Below are positions 40,523 through 46,891 of a DNA stretch of 46,891 bases, piece by piece. The notes beneath the pieces were generated by a model. That model saw nothing but the letters and a program-made list of their open reading frames with translations, was not told where the DNA came from and did not search any database. The stretch comes from Mycobacterium sp. GTDB lineage: Bacteria > Actinomycetota > Actinomycetes > Mycobacteriales > Mycobacteriaceae. Each line of letters opens with the position of its first letter. The stretch's first letter is position 1. The DNA lies in contig JAGQTV010000083.1 of NCBI GenBank assembly GCA_020438845.1, positions 1 through 46,891 of the forward strand. The letters run 5' to 3'. The position numbers were made by a program, and so were the translations under genes.

Positions 40523-41512
40523 TCAGAACAACGCGAACTGCTGGCCCTGGTCGACCGACGGCTCGAACGTCTCGACGCCGATCCCGCCGGTGACCGCGGC
40601 AACACGACGCATGAACTGCTCGTCGGAAACGGTGGGCACGCCGAGCTCACGCGCTTGGAAGCCCTTGCCGTGGTCGGGGGCCGTTTCGTTGCAGATCACC
40701 AGCGAGGTCTCCGGATCGACGGCGTCGGCGTAGGCCAGCCCCGCGTGCAGGATTCGTTCGACGAGTTCCTCGTGGGTACGGTTCACCTCGGCCGAGAGCG
40801 CCACTCGCATGCCCTGGACCAGCGGACCACCCCGCTGGTACCGGCCCGGGTTCAGATATGGGCAGGCCATCCGCGAGGCGAGCATCTTCAATGGCTTGAG
40901 TTCGTCGTGGGTGACCGCTCCGTTGGGCCAGCACCGCCGGGTCACCGGCCGCACCGGCAGCCACACGTCGCGCTCACGGGCGCGCTGCAGCGCCGGCGTC
41001 AGCACGCGGGACAAGACCAGCGCGTCGTCGAAGGCGTCGTGGGCGCGCGTCTGCGGGATTCCCCAGTGCCGCGCCAGCGTCTCCAGGCGCAGGTTCTCCA
41101 GGCCCAGGTCCAACCGGCGGGCCAGTTCTACCGTGCACATCACGGTGTCGACCGGAAGCGCCGTCCGGGCCAACTCCGCTTCGGCGACCAGGAACGAGTA
41201 GTCGAAGCCGGCGTTGTGGGCAACCAGGGTTCGGCCGTGCACGAGCTCGGACAGGTCTTTGGCGATGTCGGCGAAGGTGGGCTGGTCCTCGAGCATGTCG
41301 GCGGTGATTCCGTGTACATGTGTCGGCCCTGGGTCTACACCAGGGTTGACCAGGCTGACGACCGACTGCTCGACGCGGCCGTCCGGATCCAGTGCCAGCG
41401 CAGCCACGCTGAGGACTCGGGCGTAGCCCGGACGAAAGCCGGAGGTCTCGACGTCGACGACAACCCAGCCGTCGTCCCCCTCGCGGGCTGGTCGACCCCA
41501 GCAATTCCTCAC
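40523..41512 (-). CDS. DEDDh 3'-5' exonuclease with BRCT domain (DnaQ-like, Rv3711c homologue)
   Basis: A 329-residue protein from GTG 41512 (VRNCWGRPAREGDDGW), the start that gives the length I recall for Rv3711c; ATG 41554 is an alternative. The exonuclease domain shows VVVDVETSG (Exo I, D and E), AHNAGFDYSFL (Exo II) and AHDAFDDALV with His (Exo III), i.e. the DEDDh proofreading set. The C-terminal part from about residue 225 (LVQGMRVALSAEVNRTHEELVERILHAGLAYADAVDPETSLVICNE) resembles a BRCT fold. It may act in DNA repair or proofreading independent of the polymerase PHP domain. Convergent with leuA across nine bases. Confidence 0.88.
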   Translation of the reverse strand: MRNCWGRPAREGDDGWVVVDVETSGFRPGYARVLSVAALALDPDGRVEQSVVSLVNPGVDPGPTHVHGITADMLEDQPTFADIAKDLSELVHGRTLVAHNAGFDYSFLVAEAELARTALPVDTVMCTVELARRLDLGLENLRLETLARHWGIPQTRAHDAFDDALVLSRVLTPALQRARERDVWLPVRPVTRRCWPNGAVTHDELKPLKMLASRMACPYLNPGRYQRGGPLVQGMRVALSAEVNRTHEELVERILHAGLAYADAVDPETSLVICNETAPDHGKGFQARELGVPTVSDEQFMRRVAAVTGGIGVETFEPSVDQGQQFALF

Positions 41513-41604
41513 ATTCCTCAGAATGGCATGCGCCCCCGACAGGCTTGGGCACATCCCCACCGTGTCGGGCACCCTGCGACCGCATCGGAATACACTCACC
41601 TGCG

Positions 41605-42843
41605 ATGACGCCCAAGATGACCGTACGGGGACGCGGTGCGCTGGCACTCGGATCGGCCGCGCGCTGGGCTTCCCGCGTCACCGGACGGGGTGCCGGAGCG
41701 ATGATCGGCGGCCTGGTGGCCATGACCCTGGACCGATCGGTCCTGGCTCAGCTCGGCGCGGGGCGGAGCACCGTGATCGTCACCGGCACCAACGGGAAAT
41801 CGACCACCACCCGCATGGTGGCCGCGGCACTGCGGACTGTCGGTTCGGTAGCGACCAACAGCGAGGGCGCGAATATGGACGCCGGGCTGGTTGCGGCTCT
41901 GGCCGCCGATCGGAACGCTCCGCTGGCTGCGCTCGAGGTCGATGAGATGCACGTCCCACACATCGCCGACGCTGTTGCCCCCGCCGTGGTTGTGTTGCTG
42001 AACCTCTCTCGCGACCAACTCGATCGGGTGGGTGAGATCAACCACATCGAACGGACTCTGCGGGCCGGACTGGCCCGACACCCGGACACGGTCATCGTGG
42101 CTAACTGTGACGACGTGTTGATGACCTCGGCGGCCTACGACTGCCCTCGGGTTGTCTGGGTAGCGGCCGGCGGTGGCTGGTCGGGAGACTCGGTGAGCTG
42201 CCCGCGCAGTGGTGAGGTGATCATGCGCGATGGGTCGAGCTGGTATTCCACCGGAACGGATTTCAAGCGCCCCACCCCGCAGTGGTGGTTCGACGACGAA
42301 AATCTCTACGGGCCAGACGGTTTGGTTCTGCCGATGCGGCTGTCCCTGCCGGGAGCGGTCAACCGGGGCAATGCCGCACAGGCGGTCGCGGCGGCAGTTG
42401 CGATGGGGGCCGACACTGCTGCGGCGGTGGCCGCGGTGTCGGGCGTCGACGAGGTCGCCGGACGCTACCGGACGGTTCAGCTGGGCAACCACACCGCCCG
42501 CCTGCTGCTGGCCAAGAATCCGGCCGGCTGGCAAGAGGCTTTGTCCATGGTCGACAAAACCGCTGCAGGCGTTGTGATTTCGGTCAACGGAAAGGTCCCC
42601 GACGGGGAGGACCTGTCCTGGCTCTGGGATGTCCGCTTCGAGCATTTCGAAGGGACATCAGTGGTGGCCGCCGGTGAACGCGGAACCGACCTGGCGGTGC
42701 GACTGGGATATGCCGGGGTGGAGCACCGCCTGGTGCACGACACGATCGGAGCCATCGAGTCCTGTCCGCCTGGACACGTCGAGGTCGTCTGCAACTACAC
42801 GGCATTCCTTCAACTTCAGCGGGCATTGGAGAGACATGGCTGA
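41605..42843 (+). CDS. murT: MurT, ligase subunit of lipid II isoglutaminyl synthase
   Basis: A 412-residue Mur-ligase-like protein. MurT with GatD amidates the alpha-carboxyl of the D-glutamate in peptidoglycan stem peptides using ATP and glutamine. ATG at 41605 (MTPKMTVRGRGALALG). The P-loop is TGTNGKST, the middle ligase domain shows NSEGANMDAGLV and EVDEMHVP, and the C-terminal DUF1727 part contains GRYRTVQLGNHTARLLLAKNPAGWQEAL. The usual zinc-ribbon region has only CPR..SCPRSG with two cysteines left. It overlaps gatD by eight bases, so the complex subunits are translationally coupled. Confidence 0.95.
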   Translation: MTPKMTVRGRGALALGSAARWASRVTGRGAGAMIGGLVAMTLDRSVLAQLGAGRSTVIVTGTNGKSTTTRMVAAALRTVGSVATNSEGANMDAGLVAALAADRNAPLAALEVDEMHVPHIADAVAPAVVVLLNLSRDQLDRVGEINHIERTLRAGLARHPDTVIVANCDDVLMTSAAYDCPRVVWVAAGGGWSGDSVSCPRSGEVIMRDGSSWYSTGTDFKRPTPQWWFDDENLYGPDGLVLPMRLSLPGAVNRGNAAQAVAAAVAMGADTAAAVAAVSGVDEVAGRYRTVQLGNHTARLLLAKNPAGWQEALSMVDKTAAGVVISVNGKVPDGEDLSWLWDVRFEHFEGTSVVAAGERGTDLAVRLGYAGVEHRLVHDTIGAIESCPPGHVEVVCNYTAFLQLQRALERHG

Positions 42844-43549
42844 GGCGGTCCGGATAGGCCTGGTCCTGCCCGATGTCATGGGCACTTACGGCGATGGCGG
42901 GAACGCAGTGGTATTGCGGCAACGGTTGCGGTTGAGGGGAATCCCCGCCGAGATCGTCGAAATCACTTTGAACGATCCGGTGCCGGATTCTCTCGACCTC
43001 TACACCCTCGGCGGCGCCGAGGACTACGCCCAACGATTGGCAACCAAACACCTTCTGCAGCATCAGGGTTTGCAGCGCGCTGCCGGCCGGGGCGCACCGG
43101 TATTGGCGATCTGCGCAGCCATCCAGGTGCTGGGACATTGGTATGAGACCTCGGCCGGCGAGCGCGTCGACGGGGTCGCTCTGTTGGACGTGACCACCTC
43201 ACCGCAGCCGGAACGCACAATCGGCGAAGTGGTGTCCGAGCCGCTTGTCGAGGGCCTCAGCCAACCGCTGACCGGGTTCGAAAACCACCGCGGCGGAACG
43301 GTTCTCGGGCCGGATGCCCGCCCCTTGGCAGCAGTGCTCAAGGGCGCGGGAAACCGCCTCGGCGACGGCTTCGACGGTGCGGTCCAGGGCAGCGTGGTGG
43401 CGACCTATTTGCACGGCCCATGCCTGGCCCGCAACCCGGAGTTGGCGGATCTGCTGCTGTCCCGGGTGGTCGGACCGCTGGAGCCATTGGAGTTGCCTGA
43501 GGTCGACCAGTTGCGCCGCGAGCGGCTGGCCGCACCCCGCCGGGTGTGA
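42836..43549 (+). CDS. gatD: GatD, glutaminase subunit of lipid II isoglutaminyl synthase
   Basis: A 237-residue class I glutamine amidotransferase of the CobB/CobQ-like type. It hydrolyses glutamine and passes ammonia to MurT. The catalytic Cys93 is in LAICAAIQVLG, where family members more often have AICAGYQLLG; the partner His193 is in TYLHGPCLARNPELADLL. LPDVMGTYGDGGNAVVLRQR is the typical N-terminus. ATG 42836 lies inside the murT 3' end. Followed by 127 intergenic bases and convergent recR. Confidence 0.95.
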   Translation: MAEAVRIGLVLPDVMGTYGDGGNAVVLRQRLRLRGIPAEIVEITLNDPVPDSLDLYTLGGAEDYAQRLATKHLLQHQGLQRAAGRGAPVLAICAAIQVLGHWYETSAGERVDGVALLDVTTSPQPERTIGEVVSEPLVEGLSQPLTGFENHRGGTVLGPDARPLAAVLKGAGNRLGDGFDGAVQGSVVATYLHGPCLARNPELADLLLSRVVGPLEPLELPEVDQLRRERLAAPRRV

Positions 43550-43676
43550 GCCCCCTTTCTCTGCGCCCAAACCGACATTACGCAGCGAAAGTGCGAGCAA
43601 AACGTGCCATTTCGTCGATTTCGATACCACTGCGGCGCACAAATGCCTCTCTGACCCTGCGAAGAACCGGTGCCTG
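43550..43676. other. Intergenic region between gatD and recR
   Basis: 127 bp between convergent genes, relatively AT-rich. It contains copy 2 of the dispersed element (43563-43597). No gene or strong hairpin-plus-T-run terminator was seen. Confidence 0.4.
43563..43597 (-). repeat. Dispersed ~35-bp element, copy 2 (inverted)
   Basis: Read on the minus strand it is CTCGCACTTTCGC, 12 bases, GTTT, one base, GGCGC: the same blocks and spacing as 35125-35159. Confidence 0.6.
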
Positions 43677-44288
43677 CTAGACCATGGCGCGGCGGCCCGC
43701 GAGCGCGCGCCCGAGGGTGAGCTCGTCGGCGAACTCCAGATCCCCACCCATCGGCAGGCCTGACGCGATCCGAGTGACCGTCAGACCCGGGATATCGCGC
43801 AGGATGCGAACCAGGTAGGTAGCGGTGGCCTCGCCTTCGGTGTTGGGGTCGGTCGCGATGATCACCTCGGCGATGTCCACACCGTCGACCCGTTCCCCGA
43901 TCCGGTTGAGCAGCTGACGAATCCGTAGCTGGTCCGGGCCGATTCCGGACAACGGGTCCAGCGCCCCACCCAGGACGTGGTAGCGGCCGCGGAACTCCCG
44001 AGTGCGCTCAACGGCCTGGACGTCCTTGGGCTCCTCCACCACGCACACCAGAGAACCATCCCGCCGGGCGTCACCGCAGATACGGCAGCGCTGCGCCTCG
44101 GAGACATTGCCGCAGACCTCACAGAACTGCACGCCGTCACGCACCCGGCCCAGCGCCGCAGCCAGCCGGTCGATGTCCGGCGGCTCGACCGAGAGCAAGT
44201 GGAAGGCGATCCGCTGTGCGCTCTTGGGCCCGATACCCGGCAGCTTGCCGAGCTCGTCGATCAGATCCTGGACGGGGCCCTCAAACAA
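43677..44288 (-). CDS. recR: Recombination protein RecR
   Basis: A 203-residue DNA-repair protein that works with RecF and RecO to load RecA on gapped DNA. TTG at 44288 ([32 protein letters not shown]) is one base after the ybaB stop, and the resulting length matches mycobacterial RecR. The helix-hairpin-helix is at residues 10-30, the C4 zinc finger uses Cys56, Cys59, Cys68 and Cys71, and the Toprim domain shows [14 protein letters not shown] and [13 protein letters not shown]. Coexpressed with ybaB. Confidence 0.96.
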   Translation of the reverse strand: MFEGPVQDLIDELGKLPGIGPKSAQRIAFHLLSVEPPDIDRLAAALGRVRDGVQFCEVCGNVSEAQRCRICGDARRDGSLVCVVEEPKDVQAVERTREFRGRYHVLGGALDPLSGIGPDQLRIRQLLNRIGERVDGVDIAEVIIATDPNTEGEATATYLVRILRDIPGLTVTRIASGLPMGGDLEFADELTLGRALAGRRAMV

Positions 44289-44289
44289 C

Positions 44290-44688
44290 TCAGACCCCCG
44301 GTCGACCCTGCTCGGCGATGGCAGCCAACGGGCCGAGGATGCCCTTGACAGTCTCCCGCATGTTCTCCGCGGCGTCGGCCAGCGCACCGACGATGAGGTC
44401 CTGCAAGGTATCGACGTCATTGGGGTCGACGATCGACGGGTCGATGTGCACGCCCACCACGCTGCCGTTGCCGGTGAGACGAGCGCGAACCAACCCGTTG
44501 CCGGCCTGTCCCTCCACCTCCGTCTCCGCTATCTGTTGCTGGGCCTCCATCAGCTTCTGCTGCATCATCTGGGCCTGAGCCAGTGCTGCCTGCAGGTCCG
44601 GCATGACCTGCTGGCGTAGCTGCTCGGCCTGCTTCTGAAGCGCTTCTTGGTCGGCCGGATTCATGTTGAAGGGAATGCCGGGTTGCAT
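44290..44688 (-). CDS. YbaB/EbfC family nucleoid-associated protein
   Basis: A 132-residue small DNA-binding protein. ATG 44688 ([20 protein letters not shown]) follows an AAGGAG site; a longer frame to 44733 is rejected. The helical hairpin [43 protein letters not shown] and [29 protein letters not shown] are diagnostic. The gene typically precedes recR, as here, one base apart. Length and position equal Rv3716c. The divergent amidase gene starts 90 bases away. Confidence 0.95.
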   Translation of the reverse strand: MQPGIPFNMNPADQEALQKQAEQLRQQVMPDLQAALAQAQMMQQKLMEAQQQIAETEVEGQAGNGLVRARLTGNGSVVGVHIDPSIVDPNDVDTLQDLIVGALADAAENMRETVKGILGPLAAIAEQGRPGV

Positions 44689-44767
44689 GACGGTCTCCTT
44701 GCAGTGTGGTCTCGACTGTGTTGCGGCCTGCATGTCAACCGCTCAGTGACTTTCAAGCCTAGACGCC

Positions 44768-44773
44768 TAGGGT
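44768..44773 (+). promoter_or_regulatory. Putative -10 element (TAGGGT) of the amidase gene
   Basis: TAGGGT fits TANNNT and ends five bases before the GTG at 44779, with no ribosome site between, so a leaderless transcript is likely. Confidence 0.4.
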
Positions 44774-44778
44774 TTACC

Positions 44779-45555
44779 GTGACCGGTGTGCTGAAGTTCG
44801 CCCCAACCCGTGTCGCGGCCCTGGGCTCCGCTTGCATGGTTCTTGCAGCAACATCGCTCGCAGCACCGGCGGCCCACGCTGCCCCGGGCAGCGTCGCCGG
44901 CATGATCGTGTTCCTCGACCCGGGTCACAACGGCGCCAATGACGCCTCGATGACCCGGCAGGTACCCACCGGCCGCGGCGGCACCAAAGACTGTCAGGCC
45001 ACCGGCACCGCCACCGAGAGCGGCTTCCCGGAGCACACCTTCACTTGGAACACGGTTCTCCTGATCCGTCAGGGGTTGGACAGGCTCGGAGTACGTACCG
45101 CCATGTCGCGCGGCAACGACGACCAGGTTGGCCCCTGCGTCGACGAGCGAGCCGCCATGGCCAATGCACTACAGCCCAACGCAGTGGTATCGATCCACGG
45201 CGACGGCGGTCCGGCCACGGGCCGCGGATTTCACATCCTGTACTCCAGCCCGCCGCTGAACGCCGCACAGGCCGGCCCGTCGGTACAGTTCGCCCGGATG
45301 ATGCGCGACCAACTGTCCGCCACCGGCATCCCGCCCTCGACCTACATCGGCACCGACGGCCTCAACCCGCGCGCCGATATCGCAGGGCTCAACCTGGCTC
45401 AGTACCCGTCCATCCTCATCGAACTGGGCAACATGAAGAACCCGGTGGACTCGATGTTGATGTCCGGCGAGACCGGCCGCCAGAAATACGCTGATGCCGT
45501 CGTCCGGGGCGTGGTGGCGTTCCTGCAGACCCAACCACCCCGTACCACGAGCTGA
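44779..45555 (+). CDS. Secreted N-acetylmuramoyl-L-alanine amidase (Rv3717 homologue)
   Basis: A 258-residue Amidase_3 zinc hydrolase cleaving the lactyl-amide bond of peptidoglycan. GTG 44779 (VTGVLKFAPTRVAALGSAC) begins a signal peptide ending near AAHAAPGS. Zinc ligands His50 (DPGHNG), Glu85 (SGFPEHTF) and His140 (VSIHGDGG), catalytic Glu215 (IELGNMKN) and the Cys72-Cys120 pair are all in place, each 15 residues beyond the numbering I recall for Rv3717 (His35, Glu70, His125, Glu200), so the start may be further in (GTG 44788 or an internal codon). It has no separate cell-wall-binding domain. Confidence 0.95.
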   Translation: MTGVLKFAPTRVAALGSACMVLAATSLAAPAAHAAPGSVAGMIVFLDPGHNGANDASMTRQVPTGRGGTKDCQATGTATESGFPEHTFTWNTVLLIRQGLDRLGVRTAMSRGNDDQVGPCVDERAAMANALQPNAVVSIHGDGGPATGRGFHILYSSPPLNAAQAGPSVQFARMMRDQLSATGIPPSTYIGTDGLNPRADIAGLNLAQYPSILIELGNMKNPVDSMLMSGETGRQKYADAVVRGVVAFLQTQPPRTTS

Positions 45556-45613
45556 AAGGCGCTGGCCGGGACCGATTTCCCTCGCAGGCCCTGATCGGGG
45601 ACGCCTGGACCAA

Positions 45614-46777
45614 TCAGATGGCAGTGACGGTGTTGCGGCCCGCTTGTTTGGACTTATACATCGCCGCGTCGGCACGGGTGGTCGCCGCGGACACCGGTTC
45701 ACCGTTGACGGCGAGGGTAACCCCGATGCTTACCGTCACGTGCACTGTTTGTCCGGCAGGGATCGGTTCGGTGACGCGATGCCGGATCTTCTCGGCGACA
45801 CCGAGCACGTCATCAAGACTGTGAATTCCGGGGAGCAGGACCACAATTTCGTCGCCGCCGATCCGTCCCACGGTATCGGTGTCGCGGACGCAATCGCGTA
45901 CTCGTGCCGCCAGAGTCGTTAGCACCCTGTCGCCCACACCGTGTCCGAAATTGTCGTTGACGGCTTTGAAATGGTCCACATCGCAGAACAGCACACCGAC
46001 AAAGGAGCCGGGGATACGTCGATCCTGCAAGGCGGTTTCCAGTCGGGCAATCGTCTCGGCGTGGTTCACCAATCCGGTTAGGGCATCCAATTGGGCCAAC
46101 CGCTCCAGTTCCTCTTTGGCTTGCAGTAACTCGGCATGCTGGTGGCGCAGTTGCTGTTCGTACCGATATCGCTGGGTGATGTCGCGGATCGCCGCCGAGA
46201 CATACACAGTTCCTTCGATATGCAGCGGACTCAGACTGATATCCACGGGGAACTCCGTCTCGTCACAGCGCAACCCCCACAACTGCAGGCCACTCCCCAT
46301 CTGTCGCAGCGTCGGGGCGACAAAGAATTCCATGCGGTGACCTTGATGCCGGCCTCGGAAGCGGTCCGGCAGCAGCTTCTCCACCGGCTCGCCGACCAAA
46401 TCTTGGCGGTGATAGCCGAACATCCGGTCTGTTTGGGCGTTTGCAAGGATGATGCGCCCATCCGGACCCACAATGACCATCGCGTCCGGAGCCGACTCCA
46501 GCAGTTCATAAAACACTGGGTGAGCACGCTGCTGATCGGCCACCAAGTCCTGCATCACTTTGACGTAGCCGGTCAGCGAACCGCCTCGATCGCGGAGCGT
46601 CGTGATCGTCACGGCGGCACGGAAATGCCGCCCGTCCTTGCACACCCGCCAGCCTTCGAAATGCACCCGTTCCGAGTCCCGGGCTCCGGCCAACTCACGT
46701 TCAGCTAATCCAGCGTTGCGATCGTCCTCCGCGTGAAAAACCGACACATGCTTTCCGAGGACTTCGGAACCTGTCAA
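45614..46777 (-). CDS. PAS-PAS-GGDEF diguanylate cyclase-like protein, N-terminally truncated
   Basis: A 387-residue protein from TTG 46777 (LTGSEVLGKHVSVFHAEDD). It opens inside a PAS domain: SEVLGKHVSVF...EGWRVCKDGRHFRAAVTITTLRD is the second half of the usual mycobacterial first PAS, and the first ~45 residues are missing. PAS2 follows (about 87-200, LLESAPDAMVIVGPDGRI), then a coiled coil (about 200-225) and a GGDEF domain with active site GGDEI and an inhibitory I-site RDTD. The frame continues upstream only to a stop at 46805-46807; a normal start is absent. It may still make a c-di-GMP synthase without its sensor head. The TTG is only the first available start. Confidence 0.75.
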   Translation of the reverse strand: MTGSEVLGKHVSVFHAEDDRNAGLAERELAGARDSERVHFEGWRVCKDGRHFRAAVTITTLRDRGGSLTGYVKVMQDLVADQQRAHPVFYELLESAPDAMVIVGPDGRIILANAQTDRMFGYHRQDLVGEPVEKLLPDRFRGRHQGHRMEFFVAPTLRQMGSGLQLWGLRCDETEFPVDISLSPLHIEGTVYVSAAIRDITQRYRYEQQLRHQHAELLQAKEELERLAQLDALTGLVNHAETIARLETALQDRRIPGSFVGVLFCDVDHFKAVNDNFGHGVGDRVLTTLAARVRDCVRDTDTVGRIGGDEIVVLLPGIHSLDDVLGVAEKIRHRVTEPIPAGQTVHVTVSIGVTLAVNGEPVSAATTRADAAMYKSKQAGRNTVTAI

Positions 46778-46804
46778 CCTGAATGAGGCACCGTTGTGCG
46801 GTGT

Positions 46805-46891
46805 TTAGTGAGTGTTCTCCTCTGGTTGGTCGGGTCGGTTGATCCACGCGGCGTCGGGCATTCTCGGTGGTTCGGGCGGTTTGCTGCCGAA
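46805..46891 (-). CDS. C-terminal 28 residues of an unidentified protein, cut by the window edge
   Basis: The minus strand from the right edge reads FGSKPPEPPRMPDAAWINRP and on to PEENTH with a TAA stop at 46805-46807, with no stop before it. It ends 27 bases before the TTG start of the truncated GGDEF gene and in the same frame. I do not recognise the protein. It might belong to a mobile element that disrupted the PAS-GGDEF gene, or to a rearranged neighbour. Confidence 0.4.
   Translation of the reverse strand, partial: FGSKPPEPPRMPDAAWINRPDQPEENTH

Noticed and set aside
45556-45613. Possible terminator between the amidase and GGDEF genes
   Set aside because: AGGCG/CGCCT arms exist but are about 30 bases apart with an imperfect interior and no T-run.

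Overview
The window is a GC-rich chromosomal segment from a Mycobacterium-type actinomycete, most likely a fast-growing environmental species (Mycolicibacterium). The evidence is the mycobacterial core order YqeY, DUF4129, DUF4350, MoxR, DUF58, SpoIIM, RDD, glpK, a GCS2 protein, a methyltransferase, asd/ask, leuA, a DnaQ-like exonuclease, murT/gatD, recR, ybaB and a cell-wall amidase. From memory this parallels M. tuberculosis Rv3688c to Rv3717. A complete mce operon, a WS/DGAT-type acyltransferase and frequent GTG/TTG or apparently leaderless starts agree with that. Gene names rest on reading the proteins; no database search was possible.

Layout. 1-1357: FAD-dependent dehydrogenase, its 3' end cut by the window edge. 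1385-6952: YqeY, then a co-directional membrane and AAA+ operon (multi-TM protein, DUF4129, DUF4350, MoxR ATPase, DUF58). 6984-9665: WS/DGAT-like acyltransferase and a SpoIIM-family membrane protein. 9671-20278: an mce lipid-transport operon on the minus strand (yrbEA, yrbEB, mceA-F, one mce-associated protein, one secreted RsiV-like protein). It lies exactly between the SpoIIM and RDD genes that are neighbours in M. tuberculosis. 20415-27561: RDD protein, carotenoid oxygenase, histidine acid phosphatase and a giant secreted protein with two seven-bladed YVTN propellers. 27872-32452: glycerol kinase, then methyltransferase, GCS2 ligase-like protein and second methyltransferase. 32458-35149: secreted sensor-domain protein, Ohr peroxidase, small proline-rich membrane protein and secreted DUF4185 protein. 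35178-37480: asd and ask. 37576-40513: nitroreductase, small membrane protein, and leuA preceded by a leucine leader peptide. 40523-45555: DnaQ-like exonuclease, murT-gatD, recR-ybaB and the amidase. 45614-46891: a PAS-GGDEF gene with a truncated first PAS domain, abutting the end of an unknown gene.

How the genes work together. Several sets serve the envelope: the Mce/YrbE importer, MurT-GatD amidation of lipid II, the Rv3717-type amidase, and ask/asd supplying diaminopimelate. LeuA commits carbon to leucine and appears to be controlled by a leaderless leader peptide with mutually exclusive hairpins. The most interesting points are that attenuator, the absence of the ergothioneine (egt) cluster from its usual place, the mce operon joined to SpoIIM, the methyltransferase-GCS2-methyltransferase cluster, the twin propeller protein, a dispersed ~35-bp element, and the broken PAS-GGDEF gene at the right end. 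No tRNA, rRNA, CRISPR array or complete insertion sequence was seen.
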